Positions 45,192-54,038 are shown, counted from the stretch's first letter. The stretch is 64,000 bases of DNA from Ensifer sp. LCM 4579 (GCF_001854885.1 NZ_MDDV01000035.1:48939-112938); one strand, 5' to 3'. The notes: generated from the letters alone by a model not told the origin. Program-made: numbers and translations.

Positions 45192-48100
45192 TCAGCACGG
45201 CTCGACTTCGCGGGGAATGCGGAACCAGGCGACATAGAGCGCCGGCAGGAACAGAAGCGTCAGCGCCGTTCCGACGACGATGCCGCCCATCATGGCATAG
45301 GCCATGGGTCCCCAGAATATCTCGTGCGAGATCGGGATCAGTGCCAGGGTTGCGGCGGCGGCGGTCAGCATGATCGGCCGCATGCGGTGTTCGGTCGCCT
45401 CGACCACCGCCTTCCATGGCGACAGTCCCTCCGCCCGCAATTCCTCGATCTGCACGATGAGGATCACCGAGTTGCGGATCAGGATGCCGACGAGCGCGAG
45501 CACGCCCAGCAATGCGACGAAGCCGAGCGGGGCATTGCTCACGAGCAGTGCCATGACGACACCGATGAGCGCCAGCGGGGCAACCGAGAACACCAGGAAC
45601 AGCCTGTGGAAGCTCTGCAGCTGGATCATCAGCAGCGTCGCCATGATGAGCAGCATGGCCGGCGCCACTTTTGCAATGGGACCCTGCGATTTGGCGCTTT
45701 CCTCGACCGCGCCGCCGACCTTCACGGAATATCCGACGGGCAGCGTCTTCTCGAAGGCCGTGACCTTGTCGGCGAGCGCCGCCACGATGGTCGCCGGCTG
45801 GGTCGAATCGCCGATCCCGGCCTTGACTGTGATGGTCGGGATCCGGTCACGGCGCCAGATCGTCGGCTGTTCGAGTTCATAGCGGAACCTTGCGACCGAT
45901 GACAGCGGCACGGACTGCCCGCTGCTGTTCTGCAGCTGCAGGTCGAGCAGCGTGTCGACCGACTCGCGTTCCTTCTCCCCGGCACGGCCGACGACATCGA
46001 CCAGATAGATGTCGTCCCGGACCTGTGTGATCGCATTGCCCTGTACGACGGTGTTGAGCGCCATGGCGATGTCCTGCGACGAGACCCCGAGCTGCCGCGC
46101 CTTGTCCTGCAGCACGTCGATTTTGACGACCCGAGCCGGTTCATTCCAGTCGAAGGCGAGGTTCTTCAGCGAAGGATAGCTGCCGACGATAGACCCAAGC
46201 TTCTGTGCCAGGTCGCGCACCGTCTGGAGATCCTCGCCGGACACACGATACTGGATCGGTTTGCCGACCGGCGGGCCGATTTCCAGAAGTTTAACGTAGG
46301 CGTCGGTTCCGGGAAAGGTCTTCTGAAGGTAGGCTTCCGCTTGCCTCTTCAGCTTGTCGCGCTCGTCGAGCCCCTTGGTGACGATGACGGTCTGGCCGAA
46401 GGCAACGTCGGCCGGCTGCACGTCGAAGGAAAGAATGAAGCGCGGCGCGCCCCTTCCGACATAGGTCGACCAATGCTCGACCGCGGGGTTGCCGGCCAGC
46501 ATCTCGCGCTCGAACTGGCCCATCTGACGGCTCGTCTCGGCAATCGAACTGTTCTGCGGCAGGTTCCAGTCGACGATCAGTTCCGGCCGGTCGGAGCTTG
46601 GGAAGAACTGTTGCTGGACCATCGTCAGACCGAAGACAGATCCGGCGAAGAGGGCGATCGTGGCGATGATCGTCATCCAGCGCCAGCGCAGGCAGAACTG
46701 CAGCATGCCCGAGAACGCCCTGGCAAAGAAGCCCTTGTGTTCGGCGTGCTTCTTCATCGTCTTCGGCAGCAAGGTCACGCCGATGAGCGGCGTGAACACG
46801 ACGGCGACGATCCAGGAGACGACCAGCGATACGGCGATGACGACGAAGAGGGTGAAGGTGAACTCGCCGGCGCTGCTCTTGTTGAAGGCAACCGGGATGA
46901 AGCCCGCGACGGTGACGAGCGTGCCGGTCAGCATCGGGAAGGCGGTCGACGTGTAGACGTAGGTGGCGGCCTTCTTGAGACTGTCACCCAGTTCCAGCCG
47001 CGCCACCATCATCTCGACGGCGATCATCGCATCGTCGACGAGAAGACCGAGCGCGATGATCAGTGCTCCGAGCGAGATTCGCTGCAGCGAGATGCCGGTA
47101 TAGAGCATCACCACGAAGGTGATGGCGAGAACAAGCGGGATAGCGACCGCCACGACCAGCCCGGCCCGCAATCCGAGACTGATGAAACTGATCACAAGCA
47201 CGATGGCGACCGCCTCGAACAGGGCCTTCGTGAAGCCCCCGACTGCTTCTTCGACGACCTTCGGCTGGTCGGATACCTGTTCGACCGAGACGCCGACCGG
47301 AAGATCCTGAATGATCCTGGTCATTGTCTTTTCGAGCGCTTCGCCGAAGGCAAGCACGTTGCCGCCCGTCTTCATGCCAATCGCGAGCCCGATCGCCGGC
47401 TTCCCATTGAAGCGGAACAGCGAGTGTGGCGGATCGACATAACCGCGAGTGATCGTGGCGACGTCGGTCAGCGGAAAGAAGCGGTCGTTGACCCTGAGAT
47501 TGATCCCGCGCAAGGTTTCTTCGGAGATGAAGCGTCCCCCGACGCGCAGGGCAATGCGTTCCGGTCCCGTCTGGACGAAACCCGACTGGGTGACGGCGTT
47601 CTGCGCCTGCAGCGTAGCAATGATGTCGGCGCGGTTAAGGCCGAGGGCAGCGATCTTGCGGGTGGAGAATTCGAGATAGATGACCTCGTCCTGCGCGCCA
47701 AGGATGTCGACCTTGCCCACGTCCGGAATCTTGAGGATCTGCGTTCGGGCGTCCTCCGCGAAATCGCGCAGTTGTCTCTGGCTGAACCCGTCGGCGGTCA
47801 ATGCATAGATGTTGCCGTAGACATCCCCAAACTGGTCGTCGAAGAACGGTCCGACCACGCCCTGGGGGAAATCCTGCTTGATATCGTTGATCAGGTTGCG
47901 TACCCGCTGCCAGGTGGGCTTCACGTCCGTCGCGCTCGTATCCGGCAGCAGATCGACGAAGACGATCGTCTGACCGGCGGTGGTGATGCTGCGGGTATGT
48001 TCGAGATTGTCGAGTTCCTGCAGCTTCTTTTCGATACGGTCGGCAACCTGCTCCGTCACTTCCTGGGCCGAGGCACCGGGCCATTGGGCCTGGATGACCA

Positions 48101-48242
48101 TCGTCTTGACCGTGAAGGATGGATCCTCTTCGCGACCAAGCGCCATATAGGCATAGGCGCCCGCCACTACGAAGATGATCATGAAATACCAGACGAGCGA
48201 GCGGTGCTCGAGCGCCCAGTCCGAAAGATTGAATTTTTTCAC
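45192..48242 (-). CDS. RND-family efflux pump, inner-membrane component
   Basis: A 1016-residue AcrB-type proton-driven exporter with twelve helices and two large periplasmic loops. The N-terminus MKKFNLSDWALEHRSLVWYF is followed by LGREEDPSFTVKTMVIQAQW, and the central proton-relay region reads GALIIALGLLVDDAMIAVEM, with the two conserved Asp residues. The C-terminal helices (GGIVVGTALTLLFLPALYVA) complete the fold. It overlaps the upstream membrane-fusion gene by four bases and is followed by the hydrolase. The short, compact sequence and REEDPSF signature resemble the rhizobial NolG/VexF-like pumps. No outer-membrane channel gene is next to it, so one must be supplied from elsewhere. Confidence 0.95.
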   Translation of the reverse strand: MKKFNLSDWALEHRSLVWYFMIIFVVAGAYAYMALGREEDPSFTVKTMVIQAQWPGASAQEVTEQVADRIEKKLQELDNLEHTRSITTAGQTIVFVDLLPDTSATDVKPTWQRVRNLINDIKQDFPQGVVGPFFDDQFGDVYGNIYALTADGFSQRQLRDFAEDARTQILKIPDVGKVDILGAQDEVIYLEFSTRKIAALGLNRADIIATLQAQNAVTQSGFVQTGPERIALRVGGRFISEETLRGINLRVNDRFFPLTDVATITRGYVDPPHSLFRFNGKPAIGLAIGMKTGGNVLAFGEALEKTMTRIIQDLPVGVSVEQVSDQPKVVEEAVGGFTKALFEAVAIVLVISFISLGLRAGLVVAVAIPLVLAITFVVMLYTGISLQRISLGALIIALGLLVDDAMIAVEMMVARLELGDSLKKAATYVYTSTAFPMLTGTLVTVAGFIPVAFNKSSAGEFTFTLFVVIAVSLVVSWIVAVVFTPLIGVTLLPKTMKKHAEHKGFFARAFSGMLQFCLRWRWMTIIATIALFAGSVFGLTMVQQQFFPSSDRPELIVDWNLPQNSSIAETSRQMGQFEREMLAGNPAVEHWSTYVGRGAPRFILSFDVQPADVAFGQTVIVTKGLDERDKLKRQAEAYLQKTFPGTDAYVKLLEIGPPVGKPIQYRVSGEDLQTVRDLAQKLGSIVGSYPSLKNLAFDWNEPARVVKIDVLQDKARQLGVSSQDIAMALNTVVQGNAITQVRDDIYLVDVVGRAGEKERESVDTLLDLQLQNSSGQSVPLSSVARFRYELEQPTIWRRDRIPTITVKAGIGDSTQPATIVAALADKVTAFEKTLPVGYSVKVGGAVEESAKSQGPIAKVAPAMLLIMATLLMIQLQSFHRLFLVFSVAPLALIGVVMALLVSNAPLGFVALLGVLALVGILIRNSVILIVQIEELRAEGLSPWKAVVEATEHRMRPIMLTAAAATLALIPISHEIFWGPMAYAMMGGIVVGTALTLLFLPALYVAWFRIPREVEPC

Positions 48243-49336
48243 GGGCGTGGCTCCTGCTCGAGTTTCACACTCTGCCCCTCGGCAATTTCATTGACACCGG
48301 CGACGACGACTTCCTCCCCGTCCTTGAGCCCGGAGAGGACCCGGACGGAACGGCTGTCCGTGGCGGACGTGTCGAGCCGCACAGCTCTCATTGACACGGT
48401 GTGCGTCGTCGGGTCGACGACCCAGACATTGTCGGCGCCTTCCTTCCTGATGACGGCCGTCGCAGGCAGGCCGATCGGCGCCCCTTGCTGGACGTCCGGT
48501 GGCGCCGCGGTCACCACCGATCCAAGCCGGAAGACCTCCGGCGCCTGATCGATGGCGATTTTCAGCCTGTGGGTGCGGGTGCTGGCGTCGGCCTGCGGGC
48601 CGATCTCGCGCAGGACGCCGGAGGTCCGCAGCGCATCGTCGAGTTGGAGGGCGATGTCGAACCGGTCTCCCAGGCGCAAGGATCGGAACTGCGCCTCCGG
48701 AACGTCGACGACCACGTCGCGCTGATCGAGCCGCGCGAGTTTCAGGACCGGCTGACCGGCGGTCACCGTCTGTCCGACTTCAACCCAGGTGGCCGTAACG
48801 ACACCGTCGAACTCGGCCCTCAACGCGGCATAGCCGAGCTGCTCGCGTGCCTTGTCGAGGCTGGCATTCGCCTTTCCGACACCGGCCCACGCCGATTTCA
48901 GGGCCTGATCGGCGAGGTCCAGGTCCGCGACGCTCGCGGTGCTCGTCGAGGCGAGCCGCCGCTTGCGGTTCTGTGTCAACAGGGCGTTCTCGAACTGCGC
49001 TTCAGCGTTGCGCAGGTCGGCTTCAGCGCTGCGAACCGCAAGGTCGAGAGCGACGGGATCGACTTCCGCCACGATATCGCCGGCGCGCACGAGGTCGCCG
49101 ACACTCACCTTGCGCGACACGACGCGCCCTAGCGTCCGGAAGGCAAGATCGGTCTCAACCCTGGCCTGGACGATACCAGGGAGGCGCACGCGCTCCGCCG
49201 GCGCTGCGCTCGCGGCAACGAACTTCACCGGCCGCGGACCGACAGTCTCGTTAGCCCCGGCATCCTGATCGCAGCCGGCGAGAAGCGCGAGTGCTGCAAG
49301 AAGTGAAAACGAGAGAGAAAGGCGATGAGCAGCCAT
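48239..49336 (-). CDS. RND efflux membrane-fusion lipoprotein (second)
   Basis: Periplasmic adaptor of the AcrA type. A lipoprotein signal with LLAALALLAGCDQDAG gives an acylated cysteine near residue 22. The lipoyl-hairpin region is VSRKVSVGDLVRAGDIVAEV and, after a coiled-coil hairpin, YAALRAEFDGVVTATWVEVG QTV. The beta-barrel part has VVVDVPEAQFRSLRLGDRF. Length 365. It follows the first adaptor after one base and overlaps the pump start by four. Two adaptors with one pump suggest a heteromeric adaptor ring or two alternative complexes. Confidence 0.93.
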   Translation of the reverse strand: MAAHRLSLSFSLLAALALLAGCDQDAGANETVGPRPVKFVAASAAPAERVRLPGIVQARVETDLAFRTLGRVVSRKVSVGDLVRAGDIVAEVDPVALDLAVRSAEADLRNAEAQFENALLTQNRKRRLASTSTASVADLDLADQALKSAWAGVGKANASLDKAREQLGYAALRAEFDGVVTATWVEVGQTVTAGQPVLKLARLDQRDVVVDVPEAQFRSLRLGDRFDIALQLDDALRTSGVLREIGPQADASTRTHRLKIAIDQAPEVFRLGSVVTAAPPDVQQGAPIGLPATAVIRKEGADNVWVVDPTTHTVSMRAVRLDTSATDSRSVRVLSGLKDGEEVVVAGVNEIAEGQSVKLEQEPRP

Positions 49337-49337
49337 C

Positions 49338-50402
49338 TTACTTACCCTCCCAGGCGACCGCTTGGCCTTCCTTGAGGAACTTCCCGCCCTCGGTGACGAT
49401 CAGGTCCTGCGGTGCGATCCCGCCGGCCACGATCAGATCGCTTTTGCGGTACTTGACGACCGCGATCTGCCGCAGCGAGACGGAGCGGCTTGCGGGATCG
49501 ATGCGCCACACGGCCGGTTCGCCCATGGCTGAGGCGATCGCGCCGGCGGGCAGGATGATCCCCTTGCGCGACGAAGACCGGAATTCACCGACGACGGGCG
49601 TGCCGAGCGGCCATTGCGCATCTTCCGGAAGCGCCACCTTGATGCGAATCGTTCCGGTTTGCGTGTCGATGAAGGGAGCGATCTCCCTGACCCTCGCCTG
49701 CGTATCGAGCGTGCGATCCGCGATCGGTGCTACCTCGACGTCGGCCAACGGCCGACCTTCGATGAAGAAGGCCTCAAAGACGTCGAAGACCGCATCTCGC
49801 GGCCCGTCATGGGCGAGGGTGAAGGCAGCCTGGGCCGCGGAAACCACCCGGCCGACCTCGACCTCGCGTGCAGTGATGATCCCGTCCGCGTCAGCCTTCA
49901 GCTCGGTGTGGGACAGGGCGTCCTTAGCAGTCGCCATCGCGGCTTCGGCAGCTTCCAGAGACGCTTTTGCCGTCCGCAGCTCCGTCTCGGCCTGATCGAA
50001 GGTCGCCTGCGAAATCGAGCGCGAGCGCAGCAGCGCCTCGTACCGCTCGAACGTCAGCGTCTTCTGCCTAACGATCGCCTGTGCCGACTCGAGCCCGGCT
50101 CGCGCGACCTCCACATCGGCCCGTTGTTCGGTGTCGTCAAGACGGGAGAGGACCTCGCCGGCGCGCACGTGCGATCCGACATCGACAAGGCGCTCGATCA
50201 CCCTGCCGCTGACGCGGAAGGACAGATCGGACTGAATCCGCGCCTTCACCGCACCGGTGATCTCCGCCATGGGTTGATAATCGGCGGCAGAGGCACGAAC
50301 AGCCCCAACCTGTTGCGGCGACGCCGCGACCTCGGCTTTGTCGTCGCATGCGGCGAGACAGGCGCAGGCGAGACCAATTCCAATCAAACGAAAGGGCTGC
50401 AT
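49338..50402 (-). CDS. RND efflux membrane-fusion lipoprotein (first)
   Basis: First gene of the efflux operon. The ATG at 50402 (MQPFRLIGIGLACACLAACD) with GGAGAAAAAC upstream is preferred to the longer frame; the lipobox places the cysteine at about residue 19. Lipoyl half-motifs SGRVIERLVDVGSHVRAGEV and LSHTELKADADGIITAREVE flank a coiled coil. The start is 50 bases from the 18-bp palindrome that lies between this gene and the divergent tetR. Length 354. It is co-transcribed with the second adaptor, the pump and the hydrolase. Confidence 0.92.
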   Translation of the reverse strand: MQPFRLIGIGLACACLAACDDKAEVAASPQQVGAVRASAADYQPMAEITGAVKARIQSDLSFRVSGRVIERLVDVGSHVRAGEVLSRLDDTEQRADVEVARAGLESAQAIVRQKTLTFERYEALLRSRSISQATFDQAETELRTAKASLEAAEAAMATAKDALSHTELKADADGIITAREVEVGRVVSAAQAAFTLAHDGPRDAVFDVFEAFFIEGRPLADVEVAPIADRTLDTQARVREIAPFIDTQTGTIRIKVALPEDAQWPLGTPVVGEFRSSSRKGIILPAGAIASAMGEPAVWRIDPASRSVSLRQIAVVKYRKSDLIVAGGIAPQDLIVTEGGKFLKEGQAVAWEGK

Positions 50403-50452
50403 GTTTTTCTCCATGAGGGTTTGCAACCAAAAGAGAATTGGGCTATTATCAC

Positions 50453-50470
50453 TGACTAACGGGTTAGTCA
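50453..50470. promoter_or_regulatory. Perfect 18-bp operator between tetR and the efflux operon
   Basis: TGACTAAC-GG-GTTAGTCA is a perfect inverted repeat midway between the two divergent genes (51 bases from the adaptor start, 53 from tetR). It is the natural binding site for the adjacent TetR regulator, which would repress both genes. Inferred from position and symmetry. Confidence 0.8.
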
Positions 50471-50522
50471 ATTGCATCGAGCAAGGGCATGCCCGTCCGA
50501 TCCAACGGGAAATGGGAGTGTC

Positions 50523-51152
50523 ATGACAAAGACCGAAAAGAAGACCTCACGGGCGGAACAAAAGGCCAGGCGCCCTCAGGAGATCCTCGAGGCAGCGTTC
50601 GAGGAATTCACCGTCAAGGGATACACTGCCACCCGGGTGGAAGATGTTGCCGCTCGCCTCGGGGTGACGAAGGGCACCGTCTACCTCTATTTTCCGACGA
50701 AGGACGTTCTCTTCGAGGAAATGTTCCGCCACATGTCGACGCCCTTCGCGGACCTTTTGGCCTCCGTCGACACGCTCGGAGGCTCGGCGGCGGACCGGCT
50801 ACGGGCCCTCCTGCTCCTGGCATACGACAAGATTGCCGACGATCGAAAGACGAGAGAACTCCTGCGCTTGTCATTGTCCGAGGGGACACGCTTCCCCGAC
50901 ATCGTCGACCGACACCACGAAGAGTTCATCGCCCCGTTGATCGCTGCCATCGGTTCGCTCGTCGAGAAAGGCGTGGCGTCGGGAGAGTTTCGCGAGGGGG
51001 CCGTGGCAAAGTTTCCCGATGTCGTCGCCAGTTCGATCCTCCACATTGCCGTGTGGCGCCTGATGTTTGCGGACCGAAGACCGATCGATGGGCCTGCTTT
51101 CATCGATGCGCATCTCGACCTGGCCCTGAATGGACTCTTGCAGCGTTCATAG
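50523..51152 (+). CDS. TetR-family repressor of the efflux operon
   Basis: A 209-residue AcrR-type regulator. The N-terminal helix-turn-helix (about 20-65) reads ILEAAFEEFTVKGYTATRVE, DVAARLGVTKGTVYLYFPTK. The C-terminal ligand domain is variable and helical. The ATG at 50523 (GGGAG upstream) is used. It is divergent from the adaptor-pump operon with an 18-bp palindrome between them, so local control of efflux is very probable; the inducer is unknown. Confidence 0.92.
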   Translation: MTKTEKKTSRAEQKARRPQEILEAAFEEFTVKGYTATRVEDVAARLGVTKGTVYLYFPTKDVLFEEMFRHMSTPFADLLASVDTLGGSAADRLRALLLLAYDKIADDRKTRELLRLSLSEGTRFPDIVDRHHEEFIAPLIAAIGSLVEKGVASGEFREGAVAKFPDVVASSILHIAVWRLMFADRRPIDGPAFIDAHLDLALNGLLQRS

Positions 51153-51362
51153 CTCGCCAGGTTGGCTCTCTGTATATCTCTCATGATGCCTCACCTCCGG
51201 GGTGCTGTGCGGGAAAGCCGTGGCTGGGTTTCTTTCGCCGTATTGCGTCCATCGTTGCGCTTCACGGAAACAGCCATCCGCTGGTCAACTTGACATTCGA
51301 ACCTCCGATCGGGTTTGAACCCGGGCGCGGAATTAGTCGCCCCCGCCTTCGGTACTTCCTTG

Positions 51363-51953
51363 TCAGGTCACGGTGAAACTCCGAACGAACTGCTCGCCTC
51401 CGAGGACGATGAACGACACGATGGTCATCATGAGGCCCCGCCGAAAGCGCACCTGCTTGATCATCCTGACGCGCGATGTCTTGAGCAGTTCGGCGCCAAG
51501 CACCAAGGTCCAGTCGGCCCTCAGGGCCTGTTGGACGAAGTCTTTGAGATCGGCAAAGGTGTCGGGATCGACATAGTAGACGCGCCGCTCGGAACCATCG
51601 GCCGTTTTTGCAAGCAGCTCCTTTTCTGCGCGGGTGCGGCTCGGATAGAGCACATGCCCGAACTGCAGGATCGGCAAAATGACGATACCCCAGACCACGG
51701 CGTAGAACATGGGACCGAGCGGTGCATGCGTCGGCAGGAGATCGCCGAAATGCAGCACCAGATTGAGCGCCAGAATGTAGCCGACGCCGACGATCTGCGC
51801 CTTGGTGTCGTAGGAGCGCGCCGTCACTTGCGCTTCCTGCAGCGCGGCAAGCAGCATCCTGTCTGTATAGTCGCGCTTGTTCTGATCTGGTGCGGCGTCG
51901 ATGGCGGCGTCCGGCCGATGAAAGTCGAGGATAGAGGGCTGTACCTCGGGCAT
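51363..51953 (-). CDS. Three-helix membrane protein, PycTM-like layout
   Basis: A 196-residue protein with helices at about 53-72 (AQIVGVGYILALNLVLHFG) and 82-103 (FYAVVWGIVILPILQFGHV). A soluble helical linker follows (FADLKDFVQQALRADWTLVL, then basic RMIKQVRFRRG), and a last helix lies near 170-187 (LMMTIVSFIVLGGE). This arrangement, with D-x-K before helix one and a long helical segment before the last helix, recalls PycTM effector proteins of Pycsar anti-phage systems. No nucleotide cyclase is nearby, and similarity is too low for a firm call. It lies 15 bases downstream of the RND scar on the same strand. Confidence 0.6.
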   Translation of the reverse strand: MPEVQPSILDFHRPDAAIDAAPDQNKRDYTDRMLLAALQEAQVTARSYDTKAQIVGVGYILALNLVLHFGDLLPTHAPLGPMFYAVVWGIVILPILQFGHVLYPSRTRAEKELLAKTADGSERRVYYVDPDTFADLKDFVQQALRADWTLVLGAELLKTSRVRMIKQVRFRRGLMMTIVSFIVLGGEQFVRSFTVT

Positions 51954-51968
51954 GGCTCGCGTCTCCCG

Positions 51969-52181
51969 TCAGTGCTGGATTGCGAAAACGGGCGCCATCA
52001 GGACACCCAGGTCTGCCGCTGGCTCGTCCTTCTCCCGAACGGTGTTCACGGCGACATTGAGGCCAGGCAGGAAGACCAGCGAGAGCATGGTCGCGACTGC
52101 GAGTCCGCCGAACTCGGAATGGCCGCAGAGACCAAGGCTGGCAACGCAGGCGCAAAGGAACCGATCTAACGACAGGCGCAT
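51969..52181 (-). pseudogene. Deletion scar of an adaptor-RND efflux operon
   Basis: The 70-codon frame begins with a signal-like MRLSLDRFLCACVASLGLCG, then changes abruptly into FGGLAVATMLSLVFLPGLNV, which is the last membrane helix of RND pumps, and ends with a short charged tail. The join is what would remain after deletion from the start of a membrane-fusion gene to the end of the pump gene. It is divergent from a TetR gene with operator-like sites between, as for the intact operon at 45-50 kb. It could still make a small membrane peptide. Confidence 0.65.
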
Positions 52182-52272
52182 GAAAGCCTCCGCTCGAAAG
52201 TGTCGAGGTTGCAAGGGTTTGATGATGATGAAGCCGCGCCTGATCGAGCCCGACTTGTGTTTGACTATTAGG

Positions 52273-52391
52273 TCAATTTGAACATAACGTCAATATGAGA
52301 ATTCCGCATTTGTGCGATGAAAAAAATCCTTGACTGAAGCTTTCGTCGCTCCGCGCCGCCGAGCACTAACTGGACATGCTGGTCAATATGA
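52273..52391. promoter_or_regulatory. Three operator-like sites upstream of the second tetR
   Basis: GTCAATTTGA (52273-52282), GTCAATATGA (52290-52299) and GTCAATATGA (52382-52391) share the core GTCAATWTGA; the last lies in a perfect inverted repeat GGTCAATATGACC (52381-52393). They fill the divergent gap between the efflux scar and the tetR gene at 52426, so they are probably its autoregulatory operators. Confidence 0.7.
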
Positions 52392-52425
52392 CCTATTTGC
52401 TTGAACAGTTGAGGTTGTGTGAGCT

Positions 52426-53067
52426 ATGGCCAAAATCGATCCGATCCGACGCGCCGAAATCGGGCGTGAGAAGCGCGCGAGAACCCGCGCGCAGCTTATT
52501 GCCGCCGCCCATTCGCTGTTCGCCCGGCAGGCGGTGGAATCTGTTACCGTGGATGACGTGGTCAAGGAGGCCGGTGTCGCCAAGGGAACCTTCTATATTC
52601 ATTTCGACAGCCTGGCAGCATTGACGGCAGCGGTTGCCGACGAGCTGGTGAAATCCTTCGAAGGCCTGTTGCAGCCGGAGCAGGACTCCCTTGCCAAGCC
52701 TGCCCTGCGGATCGCCTTCGGCTGCCGGTCATTCATCGACAAGGCGCTCGACGACCCTCGCTGGGCCAGCGTTGTCGTACGGTTGACGTCGGCAGCTCCC
52801 GAGGGCCGCGAAATTGCCCGCCCTCGCCTCGTCGAAGATCTGCGGCAATTGTCGAAAGAATTGCCGGACGACGGGATGTCTGCAGAGCTGAAACTGGAGA
52901 TTGTCGTCGGGATCATGCTCCAGGTCTTTCGGGCGCTCGGTGAAGGCAGACTGTGCTCGACCGACCGCGACGCCGCCATCGGCGCGATCCTGCGCGCGAT
53001 CGGCCTCAGTGCCCAGGAAACGAAGTCTGCCCTCGCGCGCTTGGAAGCCGCGCCGGCGTTGCCCTAG
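52426..53067 (+). CDS. TetR-family regulator (second)
   Basis: A 213-residue TetR protein beginning MAKIDPIRRAEIGREKRART. The helix-turn-helix (about 22-70) reads LIAAAHSLFARQAVESVTVD, DVVKEAGVAKGTFYIHFDSL. The C-terminal ligand domain is typical in length. It is paralogous to the convergent regulator at 53160-53792 (shared start RRAxIGRExRARTRAQ). Its divergent partner has been reduced to a scar, so it may now be an orphan. Three GTCAATWTGA sites lie upstream. Confidence 0.9.
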   Translation: MAKIDPIRRAEIGREKRARTRAQLIAAAHSLFARQAVESVTVDDVVKEAGVAKGTFYIHFDSLAALTAAVADELVKSFEGLLQPEQDSLAKPALRIAFGCRSFIDKALDDPRWASVVVRLTSAAPEGREIARPRLVEDLRQLSKELPDDGMSAELKLEIVVGIMLQVFRALGEGRLCSTDRDAAIGAILRAIGLSAQETKSALARLEAAPALP

Positions 53068-53159
53068 GCACAAGTCGGGCCTGGCAAAAGAGGTCCTCCG
53101 GACCGAGCGAATATGCGCTGCGGACCAGCCTTCGTGTATTCGGACCGCCTTTCGAATGC

Positions 53160-53792
53160 TCAGCCGAGCGGCGGGCAGCTCTGATACAGACTACGGGCTC
53201 CCGGGTCGCACGCTCCGAGGGCTCGAAGCGCGGCCTCGAGAGCTTGCGTGGTCAATTCAGGTCGAGCGACTCGCTCCAGAATGCCGCGTGTCACCTGCAG
53301 CCAGATGCCGGCGACGATGTCCGCAGCCAGTTCCGGGTCCTGCACCGTCACGCTGCCTTCGGCGATCGCCTCAGCAATGTCCGCCTTCAGATTTGCGTAA
53401 GTACTGCGGCCGAAATCAAGCGGATATTGAGAGCCTTGAACGACGAGCCGCGCCCAGCCGTTGTCAGAGATCGCTCTCTCCAGAGTTTGCGTGAAGGCGA
53501 AGGACAGGCGCGCGATCGGATCCCTCAGTTCATGCCGGGCACGCGTTACCGCGTCCTCGAAGCTCTCCACAACCTGCTCACCTACCGCCTCCAACAGTTC
53601 CTCCATGTTTTGGAAGTGATAGTAGAACGTACCTTTGGCGACCCCTGCCGCCTCTGCAACGGCGTCCACCGTAAGCGCGCTGACAGCCCCTTCCCCGAGC
53701 AACAGCGCTCCCGCGTCGACGATCTGGGCACGCGTCCTCGCCCGCCTCTCGCGTCCGATCTTCGCCCTGCGCTCCAGATTTATCCTCGCCAT
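53160..53792 (-). CDS. TetR-family regulator (third)
   Basis: A 210-residue TetR protein starting MARINLERRAKIGRERRART with helix-turn-helix IVDAGALLLGEGAVSALTVD, AVAEAAGVAKGTFYYHFQNM. It resembles the regulator at 52426 across the DNA-binding domain, showing that the two arose by duplication or paired transfer. Tandem palindromes GACTATATAGTC and GACTAAATAGTT lie 37-65 bases upstream. The neighbouring fragment of a glutathione S-transferase (54039-54116) points to a lost target gene. Confidence 0.9.
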   Translation of the reverse strand: MARINLERRAKIGRERRARTRAQIVDAGALLLGEGAVSALTVDAVAEAAGVAKGTFYYHFQNMEELLEAVGEQVVESFEDAVTRARHELRDPIARLSFAFTQTLERAISDNGWARLVVQGSQYPLDFGRSTYANLKADIAEAIAEGSVTVQDPELAADIVAGIWLQVTRGILERVARPELTTQALEAALRALGACDPGARSLYQSCPPLG

Positions 53793-53828
53793 TCGTCAAC
53801 CTGTTCCGCAAACTACAAGGATGATAAA
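53793..53828. other. Spacer before the third tetR operators
   Basis: Part of the 381-base gap between the third tetR and the gene at 54174. It contains the ribosome-binding region of the regulator; the remainder of the gap holds two operators and a glutathione S-transferase fragment, and no intact gene. Confidence 0.4.
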
Positions 53829-53860
53829 GACTATATAGTCGTTTTGACTAAATAGTTCAA
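53829..53860. promoter_or_regulatory. Tandem operators upstream of the third tetR
   Basis: GACTATATAGTC (53829-53840) is a perfect 12-bp palindrome and GACTAAATAGTT (53846-53857) is a near copy 17 bases further on. They are probably autoregulatory sites of the adjacent TetR gene. Confidence 0.65.
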
Positions 53861-54038
53861 TTGTGATGGACCTGGATCTGCCACCCTGTCGATGTCGCGC
53901 AATCCACTGTGATGGGAGGATGGCAGCCACAGGCCAGCATGCGGGGCACGTGGCGTCGGCGCGCAACTATGATGTCAGGACCCCTTCCGGCCAAGTATGG
54001 GAATCGAGCGCGGGGCGACGGTCCTATCGGGAAGTCGG

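Noticed and set aside
46341..48548. 735-codon plus-strand frame
   Set aside because: Antisense to the RND pump with His/Asp/Arg-rich, repetitive composition and no recognisable domain.
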